Positions 33,992 to 42,833 of a stretch of DNA of 64,000 nucleotides are shown here, one piece after another. Within the stretch, counting starts at the first letter, position 1. The number at the start of each line of letters is the position of its first letter. Below the pieces are notes generated by a model that saw only the letters and a list, made by a program, of their open reading frames with translations, had not been told where the DNA came from and searched no databases. The position numbers and the translations under genes were made by a program. Source of the DNA: Arthrobacter sp. zg-Y919 (GTDB lineage Bacteria; Actinomycetota; Actinomycetes; Actinomycetales; Micrococcaceae); assembly GCF_030142045.1 (NCBI RefSeq), contig NZ_CP126242.1:558001-622000 (forward strand), written 5' to 3'.

Positions 33992-35662
33992 ATGCAGCCC
34001 AAAGACGCAGACGTCATTGTTGTTGGTGCCGGACTTGCCGGCCTGGTGGCCACCGCCGAGCTGGTGGACGCCGGGCGCTCGGTGATCCTGGTTGAACAGG
34101 AGGGCGCCCAGAGCCTGGGTGGCCAGGCCTGGTGGTCCTTCGGTGGGCTTTTCCTCGTGGATTCACCGGAGCAGCGCCGGCTGCGGGTGAAGGACTCTGT
34201 GGACCTCGCCTGGCAGGACTGGCTGGGCACTGCGGGTTTTGACCGCGACGAGGACCTCTGGCCGCGCCGGTGGGCCGAGGCCTATGTGCATTTTGCGGCA
34301 GGAGAGAAGCGGGCCTGGCTGCAGCAGATGGGGCACCGGCTGTTCCCGGTGGTGGGCTGGGCGGAGCGCGGCGGCTACGGTGCCACCGGGCCGGGCAACT
34401 CGGTTCCGCGCTTCCACATCACCTGGGGTACGGGGCCGGGGATCACCGCACCGTTCGAGGCCAAGGTGCGCGACGGCGTCGAACGCGGGCTGGTGCGTTT
34501 CGCGTTCCGCCATCGCCTTGATGACCTGGTCCTCACCGGCGGTGCCGTGACCGGGGTGCGGGGCAGCATCCTGGAGCCCACGACGGCGGCCCGCGGCACC
34601 GCGTCCAGCCGGAACGTTGTTGGGGACTTTGAGTTCAGTGCCGCCGCGGTGGTGCTCACCACCGGAGGTATCGGCGGAGACCACGACGCCGTCCGGGCGT
34701 CCTGGCCCGGACGCCTGGGTTCGGCGCCGGCAACCATGCTTAGCGGTGTGCCGGAGCACGTGGACGGCAGGGGTATTGGAATTGCCCAGGCCGCGGGTGG
34801 GCGGGTCATCAACCCCGACCGCATGTGGCATTACGTGGAAGGAATCCGGAACTGGGACCCGGTGTGGAAGAACCACGGGATCCGGATCCTCCCCGGTCCG
34901 TCCTCGCTGTGGCTGGACGCGGCGGGAAACCGGTTGCCCGTGCCGTTGTTCCCGGGATTCGATACCCTCGGCACCCTTGACCACCTGCGCCGCACCGGTT
35001 CCGACTACAGCTGGTTCATTCTGAACAAGGCGATCATCCGCAAGGAATTCGCGCTCTCCGGCTCGGAACAGAATCCGGACCTCACCGGAAAATCCCTCCG
35101 GGACGTCCTGAAGCGGGCCACGGCTGGAGTGCCCGCACCGGTGCAGGCGTTCCTGGACCACGGCGAGGACTTCATTACAGCGGATTCGGTCGAGGAACTC
35201 GTGGCGGGCATGAACCTGCTGGCCAAGGGCTCGTCGCTGCAGGGGGACGCGCCAGTGTTGTCCGCTGAAGCGGTGCGGCAGGAGCTGGAGGCCCGGGACC
35301 GGGAGATCCGCAACCCGTTCACGAAGGATTCCCAGGTCACCGCCATCCGCGGAGCCCGTACCTATCTGGGCGACCGGTTGATCCGCACCGCGGCGCCACA
35401 CCGCATCCTCGACCCGAAGGCCGGCCCCCTGATCGCCGTCCGGCTGTCAGTGCTGACCCGCAAAACGCTTGGCGGACTGGAGACGGACCTGCAGTCACGG
35501 GTCCTGGCAGACGACGGCGCTCCGGTCCCCGGGCTCTTTGCCGCGGGCGAGGCCGCCGGATTCGGCGGCGGCGGTATGCATGGCTACCGTTCGCTGGAGG
35601 GGACGTTCCTCGGCGGGTGCCTGTTCAGCGGCAGGTCGGCCGGGCGCGCCGCGGCCGGCTAG
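33992..35662 (+). CDS. FAD-binding dehydrogenase (KstD/fumarate reductase-like)
   Basis: This 556-residue flavoprotein has the N-terminal dinucleotide motif Val-Gly-Ala-Gly-Leu-Ala-Gly-Leu near residue 10. The FAD-ribose Glu follows 20 residues later, and Leu-Gly-Gly-Gln-Ala-Trp-Trp-Ser sits near 45. The C-terminal FAD motif is Ala-Gly-Glu-Ala-Ala-Gly-Phe-Gly-Gly-Gly-Gly-Met-His-Gly. It belongs to the FAD_binding_2 family with 3-ketosteroid dehydrogenases and flavocytochrome c fumarate reductases. The Gly-Gln-Ala-Trp variant subgroup is usually annotated only as FAD-binding dehydrogenase, and the substrate is unknown. It stands alone. Confidence 0.85.
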   Translation: MQPKDADVIVVGAGLAGLVATAELVDAGRSVILVEQEGAQSLGGQAWWSFGGLFLVDSPEQRRLRVKDSVDLAWQDWLGTAGFDRDEDLWPRRWAEAYVHFAAGEKRAWLQQMGHRLFPVVGWAERGGYGATGPGNSVPRFHITWGTGPGITAPFEAKVRDGVERGLVRFAFRHRLDDLVLTGGAVTGVRGSILEPTTAARGTASSRNVVGDFEFSAAAVVLTTGGIGGDHDAVRASWPGRLGSAPATMLSGVPEHVDGRGIGIAQAAGGRVINPDRMWHYVEGIRNWDPVWKNHGIRILPGPSSLWLDAAGNRLPVPLFPGFDTLGTLDHLRRTGSDYSWFILNKAIIRKEFALSGSEQNPDLTGKSLRDVLKRATAGVPAPVQAFLDHGEDFITADSVEELVAGMNLLAKGSSLQGDAPVLSAEAVRQELEARDREIRNPFTKDSQVTAIRGARTYLGDRLIRTAAPHRILDPKAGPLIAVRLSVLTRKTLGGLETDLQSRVLADDGAPVPGLFAAGEAAGFGGGGMHGYRSLEGTFLGGCLFSGRSAGRAAAG

Positions 35663-35674
35663 AGTGTCGCCTGG

Positions 35675-35822
35675 CTAGCAGGGCAGGGGACAGCCCGCCG
35701 CCCCTTAGCGCAGCGAACCCACCCTGGCCTCGCAGGCTCGGTCAGGGAACCCTGGTTCGCTGCTTCCCCGCTCGTTCCTCGCTCGGCGATGCGGGGCTCA
35801 CGGGTTGTCCCAGCCCCGCTAG
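35675..35822. repeat. Nested imperfect palindromic element
   Basis: The outer ends are near-perfect inverted repeats of 22-23 nt: 35675-35697 (ctagcagggcaggggacag...) against 35801-35822 (...ttgtcccagccccgctag), with about four differences. Inside is a perfect 10-bp inverted repeat, gcagcgaacc at 35710-35719 and ggttcgctgc at 35754-35763. Within that, ccctg/caggg pair again. An additional gcggggct/agccccgc pair shares the right end. The 148-bp unit contains no gene and looks like a MITE or repetitive extragenic palindrome. Multicopy status cannot be seen from one window. Confidence 0.55.
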
Positions 35823-35857
35823 GACCGCCGAGATTAGACGGCGTCGAACATAAACAG

Positions 35858-35892
35858 GACGGCCGGGACGCCGCGAAGGCGTCCCGGCCGTC
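35858..35892. terminator. Bidirectional terminator
   Basis: A perfect 15-bp stem (gacggccgggacgcc / ggcgtcccggccgtc) with loop gcgaa lies between the convergent FAD dehydrogenase and membrane-protein genes. On the minus strand it is followed by a short T-rich CTGTTTATG. Confidence 0.75.
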
Positions 35893-35920
35893 GTCTGTCA
35901 CGGGCCGGAGTTTTTGGCTG

Positions 35921-36454
35921 CTAGCCGGCGTAGCCCAGGGCTTTTGCCTGGCGGTACTGCTTCATCTGGGCAAAGAAAGCACTGGCCGGCTTGGTGAAGA
36001 ACAAGACGACAGCTGCGACGGTCAGCAGGACGGAAAGAAGGCTGAGGATGCCCGCGGCCGAGCCGTCGATGCCGATCAGGGTGAGGAGGGACAGGGCCGC
36101 GAAGACGGTGATGACAATCCGCGCCCAGTTGTGGCCCTTGCGGGCGAAGATGGCGAACAGCACGCTGACGGCCACGCTGACCAGGCCGATGGTGATCGCC
36201 GTGACGAGGCCGATGGTTACTGCCGTATCCACCTCGGCCGCAGACAGGCCGCTCTGGCGGGCCAGTTCACTGCGGGTTTCATCCGAGGTCAGCTCCGGGA
36301 GGGCCAGGAGCAGGCCGAGCAGACTGGCCACAGCGGAGGCAATCAGGAGCCAGAACCCACGTTCGACGGCGGCCGGACGCTGCGGTGCCGCGGGGGGATT
36401 TGCAGGCTGGCCGCTGCTGTAGGCGCCGTAGTTGTAATTCGGAGGCATGCTCAT
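35921..36454 (-). CDS. Hypothetical four-helix membrane protein with Pro-rich N-terminus
   Basis: The protein has 177 residues. The first 32 are Tyr/Pro/Gln-rich and cytoplasmic in style. Helices follow near 33-53, 82-106, 113-132 and 135-156, with a polar loop (Thr-Ser-Asp-Glu-Thr-Arg) between the first two. The layout resembles DUF4064-type or actinobacterial tail-anchored membrane proteins of unknown role. ATG 36454 has GGGAG 7 nt upstream. It is monocistronic. Confidence 0.75.
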   Translation of the reverse strand: MSMPPNYNYGAYSSGQPANPPAAPQRPAAVERGFWLLIASAVASLLGLLLALPELTSDETRSELARQSGLSAAEVDTAVTIGLVTAITIGLVSVAVSVLFAIFARKGHNWARIVITVFAALSLLTLIGIDGSAAGILSLLSVLLTVAAVVLFFTKPASAFFAQMKQYRQAKALGYAG

Positions 36455-36697
36455 GTATTTCTCCCTAAAGGTTTAGTCCACATATCGTCAACGAAGGACG
36501 AATAAGAAAGTCTTCCGGCAAGCCTAGCCATAACCCCGCCTTCGCACTTCCACACTCCGGGGGAGATTTGCGCTGTTTTTCGACGGGGGAAGGGCTTCCG
36601 GTGCTCCCGGTTCCACCGAACGGACTATCGGGCCCGGAATAAGGCAGCCCCCGCCGCGGTTGAAACAAACATGCAAACGCATGAAGAGGAGGATGGC

Positions 36698-37321
36698 GTG
36701 GTGGATCGCAGAATAGTGGTGGTGTCGGGCGGACTGGGTGTTCCGTCGTCGTCCCGGATGCTTGCCGATGCCCTCGCCGCGGCCGCCAAGACAGAGATTG
36801 AAGCCCTGGGTTCGACCGTCAGCGTCACCACCTTCGAACTGCGTGAATACGCGGTGGACATCGCCAACAACATGGTGACCGGTTATGCCGCACCGCGGTT
36901 GGAAGCGGCCATCAATGAGCTTGTCGCGGCGGATGCACTGGTCGCGGTGACGCCCGTCTTCACGGCCTCGATGAGCGGATTGTTCAAGTCTTTCTTCGAC
37001 GTCGTTGATAACAGTGCGCTGGACGGCAAGCCCGTTCTGCTTGGTGCCACCGGAGGCAGTGCGCGGCATTCCATGGTCCTGGACTATTCCCTGCGGCCCA
37101 TGTTCAGCTACCTTCGGGCACGGATCGCCCCGACGGCTGTTTATGCGGCACCGGGTGACTGGGGATCGGGCGAGACCGGTACCGGAACTTTGGACCAGCG
37201 GGTCCGCCGAGCTGCCGGAGAACTGGTGGCGCTCCTGGGGGATGCTCCGGTGCAAAAGCGCAGTAACCCGGCCGAGTCGCTCCCGTTCGAGGAACTGCTC
37301 GCCCAGACGCAACGCAACTAG
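36698..37321 (+). CDS. NADPH-dependent FMN reductase (CE1759 family)
   Basis: This 207-residue flavodoxin-like reductase has the FMN phosphate loop Ser-Gly-Gly-Leu-Gly-Val-Pro-Ser-Ser-Ser-Arg-Met near residue 10. The middle motif is Val-Thr-Pro-Val-Phe-Thr-Ala-Ser-Met-Ser-Gly-Leu-Phe-Lys-Ser-Phe-Phe-Asp-Val near 85. Gly-Ala-Thr-Gly-Gly-Ser-Ala-Arg-His near 120 completes the site. It supplies reduced FMN or reduces quinones in the cytoplasm. The start is GTG at 36698 or 36701 behind GAGGAGG (36686-36692); an upstream ATG at 36671 precedes that ribosome binding site and is less likely. It converges on a MarR gene with 1 bp between stops. Confidence 0.85.
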   Translation: MVDRRIVVVSGGLGVPSSSRMLADALAAAAKTEIEALGSTVSVTTFELREYAVDIANNMVTGYAAPRLEAAINELVAADALVAVTPVFTASMSGLFKSFFDVVDNSALDGKPVLLGATGGSARHSMVLDYSLRPMFSYLRARIAPTAVYAAPGDWGSGETGTGTLDQRVRRAAGELVALLGDAPVQKRSNPAESLPFEELLAQTQRN

Positions 37322-37322
37322 C

Positions 37323-37775
37323 CTAGGTATCCACGCGCGGGCCGGAGGCGACGTCGCCGTCCCAGCCTAGGTTGCTGGCCATCCGCTGCAGGACAGCCAG
37401 CAGAGCACCGTATTCCTCTTCGGTGATGTTGTCCGTCATGAGCTGCCGAATGCGGTCCACGGCACCACGGAGATTTTCCAGGCTGCGGCTGCCCAGATCG
37501 GTGAGCCGGTACTGGCCGTCTTCCAAAAGCACCCAACCGGATTCCCGCAGCTCTTCGATGAGCTCGGCGGACGTGCCGGTCTCCACTGCGGGGAAGAAGG
37601 GGCGCAGGCCGTCCGAGAGCTGCTTCTGGGTTGCGGGCCCTTCCACCAGCAGGTTCATCATCTGCCATTGCCGTCGGGTGACGCCGTGTTCTTCGAAGCT
37701 GGCGCCAAACTGGTCATCAACCAGCTGGTCGACGAGCTTGAGCCAGAATCCGATGGGACGCTCCTGATTGGCCAT
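37323..37775 (-). CDS. MarR family winged-helix regulator
   Basis: This 150-residue MarR protein has an N-terminal dimer helix (Gly-Phe-Trp-Leu-Lys-Leu-Val-Asp-Gln). The HTH is at Ala-Thr-Gln-Lys-Gln-Leu-Ser-Asp-Gly-Leu near 58, and the wing is followed by Tyr-Arg-Leu-Thr-Asp-Leu-Gly. The wing lacks the usual Asp-Xaa-Arg pair. ATG 37775 is preceded by GGAGAG and by TACAGT 6 nt away. Inverted ctgtac/gtacag at 37783-37788 and 37801-37806 overlap that box and may be its own operator. The convergent FMN reductase is the nearest possible partner, but a target cannot be assigned. Confidence 0.83.
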   Translation of the reverse strand: MANQERPIGFWLKLVDQLVDDQFGASFEEHGVTRRQWQMMNLLVEGPATQKQLSDGLRPFFPAVETGTSAELIEELRESGWVLLEDGQYRLTDLGSRSLENLRGAVDRIRQLMTDNITEEEYGALLAVLQRMASNLGWDGDVASGPRVDT

Positions 37776-37781
37776 CTCTCC

Positions 37782-37806
37782 ACTGTACAAATCAATTCCG
37801 GTACAG
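37782..37806 (-). promoter_or_regulatory. marR -10 box (TACAGT) within inverted repeat
   Basis: The minus-strand TACAGT (37782-37787) ends 6 nt before the ATG. The hexamer ctgtac at 37783-37788 is inverted as gtacag at 37801-37806, so autoregulation is possible. Confidence 0.4.
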
Positions 37807-37840
37807 GGAATGGCTCTGGTACAGCCTCCGGTGGTTCGGC

Positions 37841-38101
37841 TCAGGCGAAGCGGGCCATGGTTCCACACCGGGGACAGGGCGCGGAGCGGGCCAGATCCAG
37901 GCACACTGCGCAGACGGGAAGATCTCCGGTGTCGTCCTTCAGTGGGCGGTTGGGCATTTGTTTGCCGCAGTAGGGGACCGGGCGGCGCGCACGGCTTCGT
38001 GCCCGGCGTTTGCAGGGGGTGCAGAAAACATGCACCAGCTCGTCTTCATCCTTCGGGGGAGTCTCCACCGGCCGGACCAGCGTGGATTCCTGGACGCTCA
38101 T
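37841..38101 (-). CDS. Small zinc-ribbon protein
   Basis: This 86-residue protein has eight Cys residues or fewer arranged as Cys-Xaa2-Cys (Phe-Cys-Thr-Pro-Cys), a lone Tyr-Cys-Gly, then Val-Cys-Ala-Val-Cys and Pro-Cys-Pro-Arg-Cys. This fits one or two zinc ribbons. The middle is very Arg-rich, suggesting nucleic-acid contact. The function is unknown. ATG 38101 has AGGAAAGG upstream. It is encoded just beyond the MarR gene on the same strand, 65 bp upstream of it. Confidence 0.7.
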   Translation of the reverse strand: MSVQESTLVRPVETPPKDEDELVHVFCTPCKRRARSRARRPVPYCGKQMPNRPLKDDTGDLPVCAVCLDLARSAPCPRCGTMARFA

Positions 38102-38293
38102 TGCCTTTCCTCGGTACGCGTGTAGCTCGCCCGCGACCGTCCGACGGCGGCAGCGGACCCTGTTTCCACGGTAACGGTTTCTACGGACTGTAGAATTCAG
38201 CGGAGGCGCGGACAGCCGCGCGATTATGCGGGTGCCGAAGGAACACAGGTGCCCGAATTCACTCTGGGCACCCTCTCCGCTGGAGTCGTTCCG

Positions 38294-41200
38294 CTACTGC
38301 AGCAGGGAACGGATATCGTCGGCCGTGAGTGCGGAGCTGAAGACGGCGTCGTCGTCCATCACGGAGGAGAACAGCTTCGCTTTCTGCTCCTTGAGCGCCA
38401 TGACCTTTTCCTCGATGGTGTCCTTGGCGACCATGCGGTAAACCATGACGTTGTTCTTCTGGCCGATCCGGTGCGTGCGGTCCACGGCCTGGGATTCCGC
38501 TGCAGGGTTCCACCACGGATCCAGCAGGAAGACGTAGTCCGCCTCGGTCAGGTTCAGCCCGAATCCACCGGCCTTGAGGCTGATCAGGAACACGGGGACC
38601 ACGCCGTCCTTGAAGGACGCGATCACCTCGGCCCGGTTGCGGGTGGAGCCGTCGAGGTAGGCGTACTTGATGCCCTGTTCGTCCAGGCGCTGCGCTGCCT
38701 TCTTCAGGAAGGAGGTGAACTGGCTGAAGATCAGCGCGCGGTGTCCTTCGGCCGTGACGTCTTCGAGCTGGTCAAAGAGCACGTCCAGCTTTGCGGAGGG
38801 CACGCCGTCGTACTCTTCCGGCTCGACGAGCGAGGCGTCCAGGCTGAGCATGCGCAGCAGGGTGAGCGAGCGGAACACGATCATCCGGTTCCGGTCCATG
38901 TCCTGGATCAGGCCCATGAGTTTCTGGCGTTCGCGCTGCAGATGCGTCTCGTAAATCTTGCGGTGCTTCGGATGCAGCTCCACCTCGAGGATCTGCTCCT
39001 GCTTCTCCGGCAGGTCCTTGGCCACGGCTTCCTTGGTGCGGCGCATCAGCAGCGGCTTGATGCGCCTGCGCAGCCGTGCCAGCAGTTCGGGGCTGTCGCC
39101 GCGTTCGATGGGCCGCTGGTATTCGTCGGTGAATTTGCGGGCGGACGGGAACAGCCCCGGCGCCACAATGGCGAACAGGCCCCAGAGCTCCATCAGGTTG
39201 TTTTCCATCGGGGTGCCGGTGATGGCCAGCTTGAACGGGGCCGGCAGGTCGCGGGCGCACTGATGCACGCGGGTGACCCGGTTCTTGACGAACTGCGCCT
39301 CGTCCAGGATCAGTCCGTCCCACTCCAGTTTCCGGTAGGAGGCGAAATCGAGCCGGAACACCGCGTAGGAGGTGAGGACGACGTCGGCGCCGGTCACGAC
39401 GTCGGCCAGCGGTACGCGGGACTTTCCGGTGGTGTCGGAGACGGAGACTACCTTCAGTCCCGGGGTGAAGCGTGCGGCTTCGGAGGCCCAGTTGGGCACC
39501 ACCGAAGTGGGGGCAACCACCAGGAATGGTTTGCGGGCCGGCGCGGTCTCCGGTGATTCTGGAGTCGATTCAGCCTGCTTTTCCCGGGCATGGGCGAGCA
39601 GGGCCAGGGTCTGCAGGGTCTTCCCGAGTCCCATGTCGTCGGCCAGGATGCCGCCCAGGCCGTGGTCCCACAGGAAAGCCAGCCAGTTGAAACCTTCATG
39701 CTGGTAAGGGCGCAGGCTGGCCTCGAGTCCGGCGGGCAGCGGCACCGGGTCCACGGACTCCAGGTCCAGGAGGGCGGAGACGGACTGCCGCCAGGCGACG
39801 GCTTCCTCGGTTTCCTCCGCCAGTTCCTCCAGCTCGGACCACAGCCCGGCCTGGTAGCGGCTGATGGACAGTTCGCCGGTATCCCATTCCTGCAGGCCCT
39901 GTGCCTCATTGATCAGGGCATGCAGGTGCTCAAACTCGGGACGGTCCAGGGAAAGGTAGGTGCGGTCCACCAGCATCAGCTTGGTTTTGCCCTGGGCAAT
40001 GGCCTTGAAGATTTCCGCGAACGGCACCAGCCGGCCCTCCACCGTGACCATCACGGCGAGGTCGAACCAGTCCCGGCGTTCGGTTTCCACCGTGGTGATC
40101 TTCAGCTTCGGTGCCTCAAGCAGCTCCCGGTAATCGGGTCGGGTTCCCTCGATCTCCACCCGCACCCCGTCGAGCTTTTCCAGCTCCGGCAGGACATGCT
40201 CGGTGAATTCGGCGGCCTCGATGTCGCGCAGCGTTCGGTTCCGGGGGACCGCATGCAGGGTCTTTCCTGCGGCAGCCAGGAGTTCCGCCTCGGCGGGGAT
40301 ATCACGGTAGGAGGCATCGTCGTCGTCCGCCGTCCGGCCTGCCTGCGGCGCACGGGTGAGCGGCAGCAGGGTCTGGGAACTGCCGTGCCGGTAGGACCAG
40401 TTCCAGGTCAGGGTCAGCTCATCCTCGGCGCCGAATGCGGCCGTGAGGACCAGGACGGGTGGCTCGATCTCGGGGAACTCCACCGAGTCGTCACTGCTGG
40501 TGACCGGCAGGACCTGCCGCAGCCGCGGGTAGAACTTCTCCAGGAACACGGGAGCGTCCGCCTTCGGCACCATCACCGGGGCACCCTGCAGCAGCAGTCC
40601 CTTGTCCTGCTCGGTCAGGGTCTTGGCCGTGGGGGCCAGCGTGATGGAGTTTTGCGGGGACCGAAGGTAGACCCCGTGACTGCCGATGATGCCGGCGTCT
40701 TCCAGCGGGACGGGCTGCCCGTCGATTTCCAGGGTGGGCAGCAGCTGCAGGGGCGCGGGAGTCTCGGCGCCTGCTGCCCGGACATCCAGGGACAGGGTGG
40801 CCAGTTTCCCCACCCGGACGTGGGTGTCTTTCTTGGTGCCGACGAAAGGGATGCCGAGACGCACTGCTTCATCCAGCAGCTGCCAGAGCAGGGGGTTGGC
40901 GAAGTCGTCGAGGTACAGCCAGGAGTCGTTCTGGCCGAAATAGCTGACGCCGTTGGAGCGGTGCAGGGCGGGGAACTGGGAGAACCAGCGGTGCTGGTCC
41001 GGGTCCAGCCGCAGCCCGTAGGTCTGATAACTGATGTTGCTCCAGGCCAGGTTGTTCTTGACCCAGTTGCCCTTGGCATTGCGCACCACCGGACGGACGC
41101 CCAGACGGAAGGGGGTGGCCCGGTGCCGGCTGCGCGGGGCGGGGGCGGCGCCCCAGCGGGACGCGGCAGCGGCGGCGAAATTCCGCAGTTCAAACTGCAG

Positions 41201-41635
41201 AGCCAGGGGCGTGGTTTCGGTGGGTCTGGAGCTGTCCGCCAGATCAGCATCGATCAGGGTCTGCAGCGACTGCTGCCAGGCCGGCACGGATTGGCGTACG
41301 GCAGGAGCGGAGAGTTCCTGCCGGGAAATCAGGTGCTCGGTGTTGCTCTGCAGTGCCGCGGCGGCCACATGCTTGCAGTCAAAACCGAGGGGGCAGCTGC
41401 AGTGGTTGTCCAACAGGCGGTAGTCGCCCTGGCGCTTGGCGCCGAGCTGAAGCATGATCCGGTAGGGAACCGAGGCACTGCCTCGGACCGAGGCGCGCAG
41501 CACTTCGCCCTGCGGGTCCCATTCCAGCGCCTCGACGGCACCGCCCTTGGCGTAGGTTTGGCCCCGTTGAAACGCCGAGCCGCCAACCACGCGGATGACG
41601 TCGGTGACGTCTACGAGCGGAGGGGTTTCGAGCAT
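38294..41635 (-). CDS. SNF2-family helicase with N-terminal SWIM zinc finger
   Basis: This 1113-residue protein has a SWIM zinc finger at 79-89 (Cys79, Cys81, Cys87, His89). A long middle region of about 500 residues is of bacterial SNF2-associated type. Two RecA-like lobes form the ATPase: Asp-Asp-Met-Gly-Leu-Gly-Lys-Thr near 665, Asp-Glu-Ala-Gln near 777, and Leu-Lys-Ala-Gly-Gly-Phe-Gly-Leu-Asn-Leu and His-Arg-Ile-Gly-Gln near 1030-1060. It is an ATP-driven DNA translocase, related to RapA and to enzymes thought to act in DNA repair or transcription. No nuclease or other defence-system partner adjoins it. A weak 7-bp hairpin (38248-38272) follows its stop. Confidence 0.93.
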   Translation of the reverse strand: MLETPPLVDVTDVIRVVGGSAFQRGQTYAKGGAVEALEWDPQGEVLRASVRGSASVPYRIMLQLGAKRQGDYRLLDNHCSCPLGFDCKHVAAAALQSNTEHLISRQELSAPAVRQSVPAWQQSLQTLIDADLADSSRPTETTPLALQFELRNFAAAAASRWGAAPAPRSRHRATPFRLGVRPVVRNAKGNWVKNNLAWSNISYQTYGLRLDPDQHRWFSQFPALHRSNGVSYFGQNDSWLYLDDFANPLLWQLLDEAVRLGIPFVGTKKDTHVRVGKLATLSLDVRAAGAETPAPLQLLPTLEIDGQPVPLEDAGIIGSHGVYLRSPQNSITLAPTAKTLTEQDKGLLLQGAPVMVPKADAPVFLEKFYPRLRQVLPVTSSDDSVEFPEIEPPVLVLTAAFGAEDELTLTWNWSYRHGSSQTLLPLTRAPQAGRTADDDDASYRDIPAEAELLAAAGKTLHAVPRNRTLRDIEAAEFTEHVLPELEKLDGVRVEIEGTRPDYRELLEAPKLKITTVETERRDWFDLAVMVTVEGRLVPFAEIFKAIAQGKTKLMLVDRTYLSLDRPEFEHLHALINEAQGLQEWDTGELSISRYQAGLWSELEELAEETEEAVAWRQSVSALLDLESVDPVPLPAGLEASLRPYQHEGFNWLAFLWDHGLGGILADDMGLGKTLQTLALLAHAREKQAESTPESPETAPARKPFLVVAPTSVVPNWASEAARFTPGLKVVSVSDTTGKSRVPLADVVTGADVVLTSYAVFRLDFASYRKLEWDGLILDEAQFVKNRVTRVHQCARDLPAPFKLAITGTPMENNLMELWGLFAIVAPGLFPSARKFTDEYQRPIERGDSPELLARLRRRIKPLLMRRTKEAVAKDLPEKQEQILEVELHPKHRKIYETHLQRERQKLMGLIQDMDRNRMIVFRSLTLLRMLSLDASLVEPEEYDGVPSAKLDVLFDQLEDVTAEGHRALIFSQFTSFLKKAAQRLDEQGIKYAYLDGSTRNRAEVIASFKDGVVPVFLISLKAGGFGLNLTEADYVFLLDPWWNPAAESQAVDRTHRIGQKNNVMVYRMVAKDTIEEKVMALKEQKAKLFSSVMDDDAVFSSALTADDIRSLLQ

Positions 41636-41732
41636 GGTTTTATCGTCTCACGCAGCGCTGACGGTTTCCGCCGCCGGTTCCCTCCCCGCGGATTTGGCCT
41701 CGGTCCGGGGGCCATGCCTAGGATGGTGGGTA

Positions 41733-41760
41733 ACGCAGGTCACAATGGCGTGATCTGCGT
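41733..41760. terminator. Hairpin between exported-protein and helicase genes
   Basis: acgcaggtcac (41733-41743) pairs with gtgatctgcgt (41750-41760) over 11 bp with one G-T wobble and a 6-nt loop. TTTTT follows on the plus strand. On the minus strand it lies 25 bp after the stop of the gene at 41785 and is preceded by an A-run, so it may terminate that gene. Confidence 0.55.
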
Positions 41761-41784
41761 GTAACTCATCTTTTTGTTGTTCGG

Positions 41785-42765
41785 CTACTGGTCGGCGCAG
41801 GCCGTCTGGACGAAGCCATAGACCGCAGCCGTGAATTCGTCCGGAGGCGGCAGGCGGACCTGGCCCGAGTATCCGGCCACCGTCACGGTCAGGGGCAGAT
41901 AGGTCCCCAGTTTGTCCTCCGCAAGTGCATGCGCGTCGCAGCGCTGGGGGGCCACGCCCAGCACCAGCTCCCGTGGCCCGTCCATGCTGTTCAGCGTGGT
42001 TTCCGTCGGCCAGGGGTGACCCGCCGGTGCCAGCAGGGGAGTGGCATCAATCCGGTGCAGGATCAGGCCGCCGGTGACGGTGGGCTCAATGCCGGTGGGT
42101 TGAATCAGGACGCGGACGACGGCGGTCCGGCCGTTGGGTGCCACCTCCAGCTGCGGAACGAAACGGGCGACGCCGGCCATGCCCTGCCGCAGGCAGTCCT
42201 GGTAGTGCAGTGCCGAGAAGTCGCCGCGGGGATCGGCCGCAGCCAGTTCCAGGACGCCGGTGGACAATTCCACGGAGACCACAGCGGGACGGAGATCCGG
42301 ACCATCCGGAGGACAGGCCGGCCCGGCCAGGGGAACCGGCAGGCTCACAGTTGCTCCGGAGCGCAACCGGACCGGTTCCGGGCGTGCGGGCACCCACTGC
42401 TGCGGCTCGGCATAGCCTTCCGAGAGCAACCGGGCGCCGGCGACCTCCACCACGTCCGGCGTCGAATTCGAGAGTTTCAGCAGAACGGTGGGTTCGGCCC
42501 CGAACAACCTGCTGGCCGACAGCTCTGCACTGAGGCCGGAAGTTGCCCGTTCCGTCGGGGAATCCGTCGCCGCCGTCGAACCCTCCGACGGTGCGCCCTC
42601 CGCCGTCGAACCCTCCGACGTCGAACCCTGCACGGTGTCTCCGGTGAGGAAGCCTCCCATCAGACCAGCCGCCAGCCCCACTGTCAGGGCGCTGACGGCA
42701 ACGCCCGTCCGGCGCCGGCGGAACCGGGACTGAACAGTTGACCGGGAAGCAACCGTGCGGGTCAT
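41785..42765 (-). CDS. Hypothetical exported protein with Ser/Glu/Gly repeat linker
   Basis: This 326-residue protein has an Arg-rich N-terminus (Arg-Phe-Arg-Arg-Arg-Arg-Thr) before a hydrophobic helix at about 21-42, a signal peptide or membrane anchor. A flexible Gly-Ser-Thr-Xaa-Glu repeat linker follows at 48-72. The extracellular remainder is beta-rich with conserved-looking Cys residues, including Ala-Cys-Pro-Pro-Asp-Gly, Asp-Cys-Leu and a C-terminal Thr-Ala-Cys-Ala-Asp. I do not recognise the domain. It is divergent from gluconokinase, whose promoter region overlaps its start. Confidence 0.7.
   Translation of the reverse strand: MTRTVASRSTVQSRFRRRRTGVAVSALTVGLAAGLMGGFLTGDTVQGSTSEGSTAEGAPSEGSTAATDSPTERATSGLSAELSASRLFGAEPTVLLKLSNSTPDVVEVAGARLLSEGYAEPQQWVPARPEPVRLRSGATVSLPVPLAGPACPPDGPDLRPAVVSVELSTGVLELAAADPRGDFSALHYQDCLRQGMAGVARFVPQLEVAPNGRTAVVRVLIQPTGIEPTVTGGLILHRIDATPLLAPAGHPWPTETTLNSMDGPRELVLGVAPQRCDAHALAEDKLGTYLPLTVTVAGYSGQVRLPPPDEFTAAVYGFVQTACADQ
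42571..42630 (-). repeat. Exact 20-bp direct repeat (30-bp period) in exported-protein gene
   Basis: Identical 20-mers at 42571-42590 and 42601-42620 (cgccgtcgaaccctccgacg), plus a partial third copy at 42621-42630, encode the Gly-Ser-Thr-Glu linker. The repeat probably arose by slippage. Confidence 0.8.
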
Positions 42766-42833
42766 GGGCTCAACGCTCCCACTGTGGATGGCAGAAACCC
42801 AGACCCCGTACTGTGCTACCTTGTGGAGGAAAA

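Noticed and set aside
39590..41764. 724-codon open frame antisense to the SNF2 helicase
   Set aside because: Gln/Gly/His-rich shadow without domains; the helicase frame is complete.
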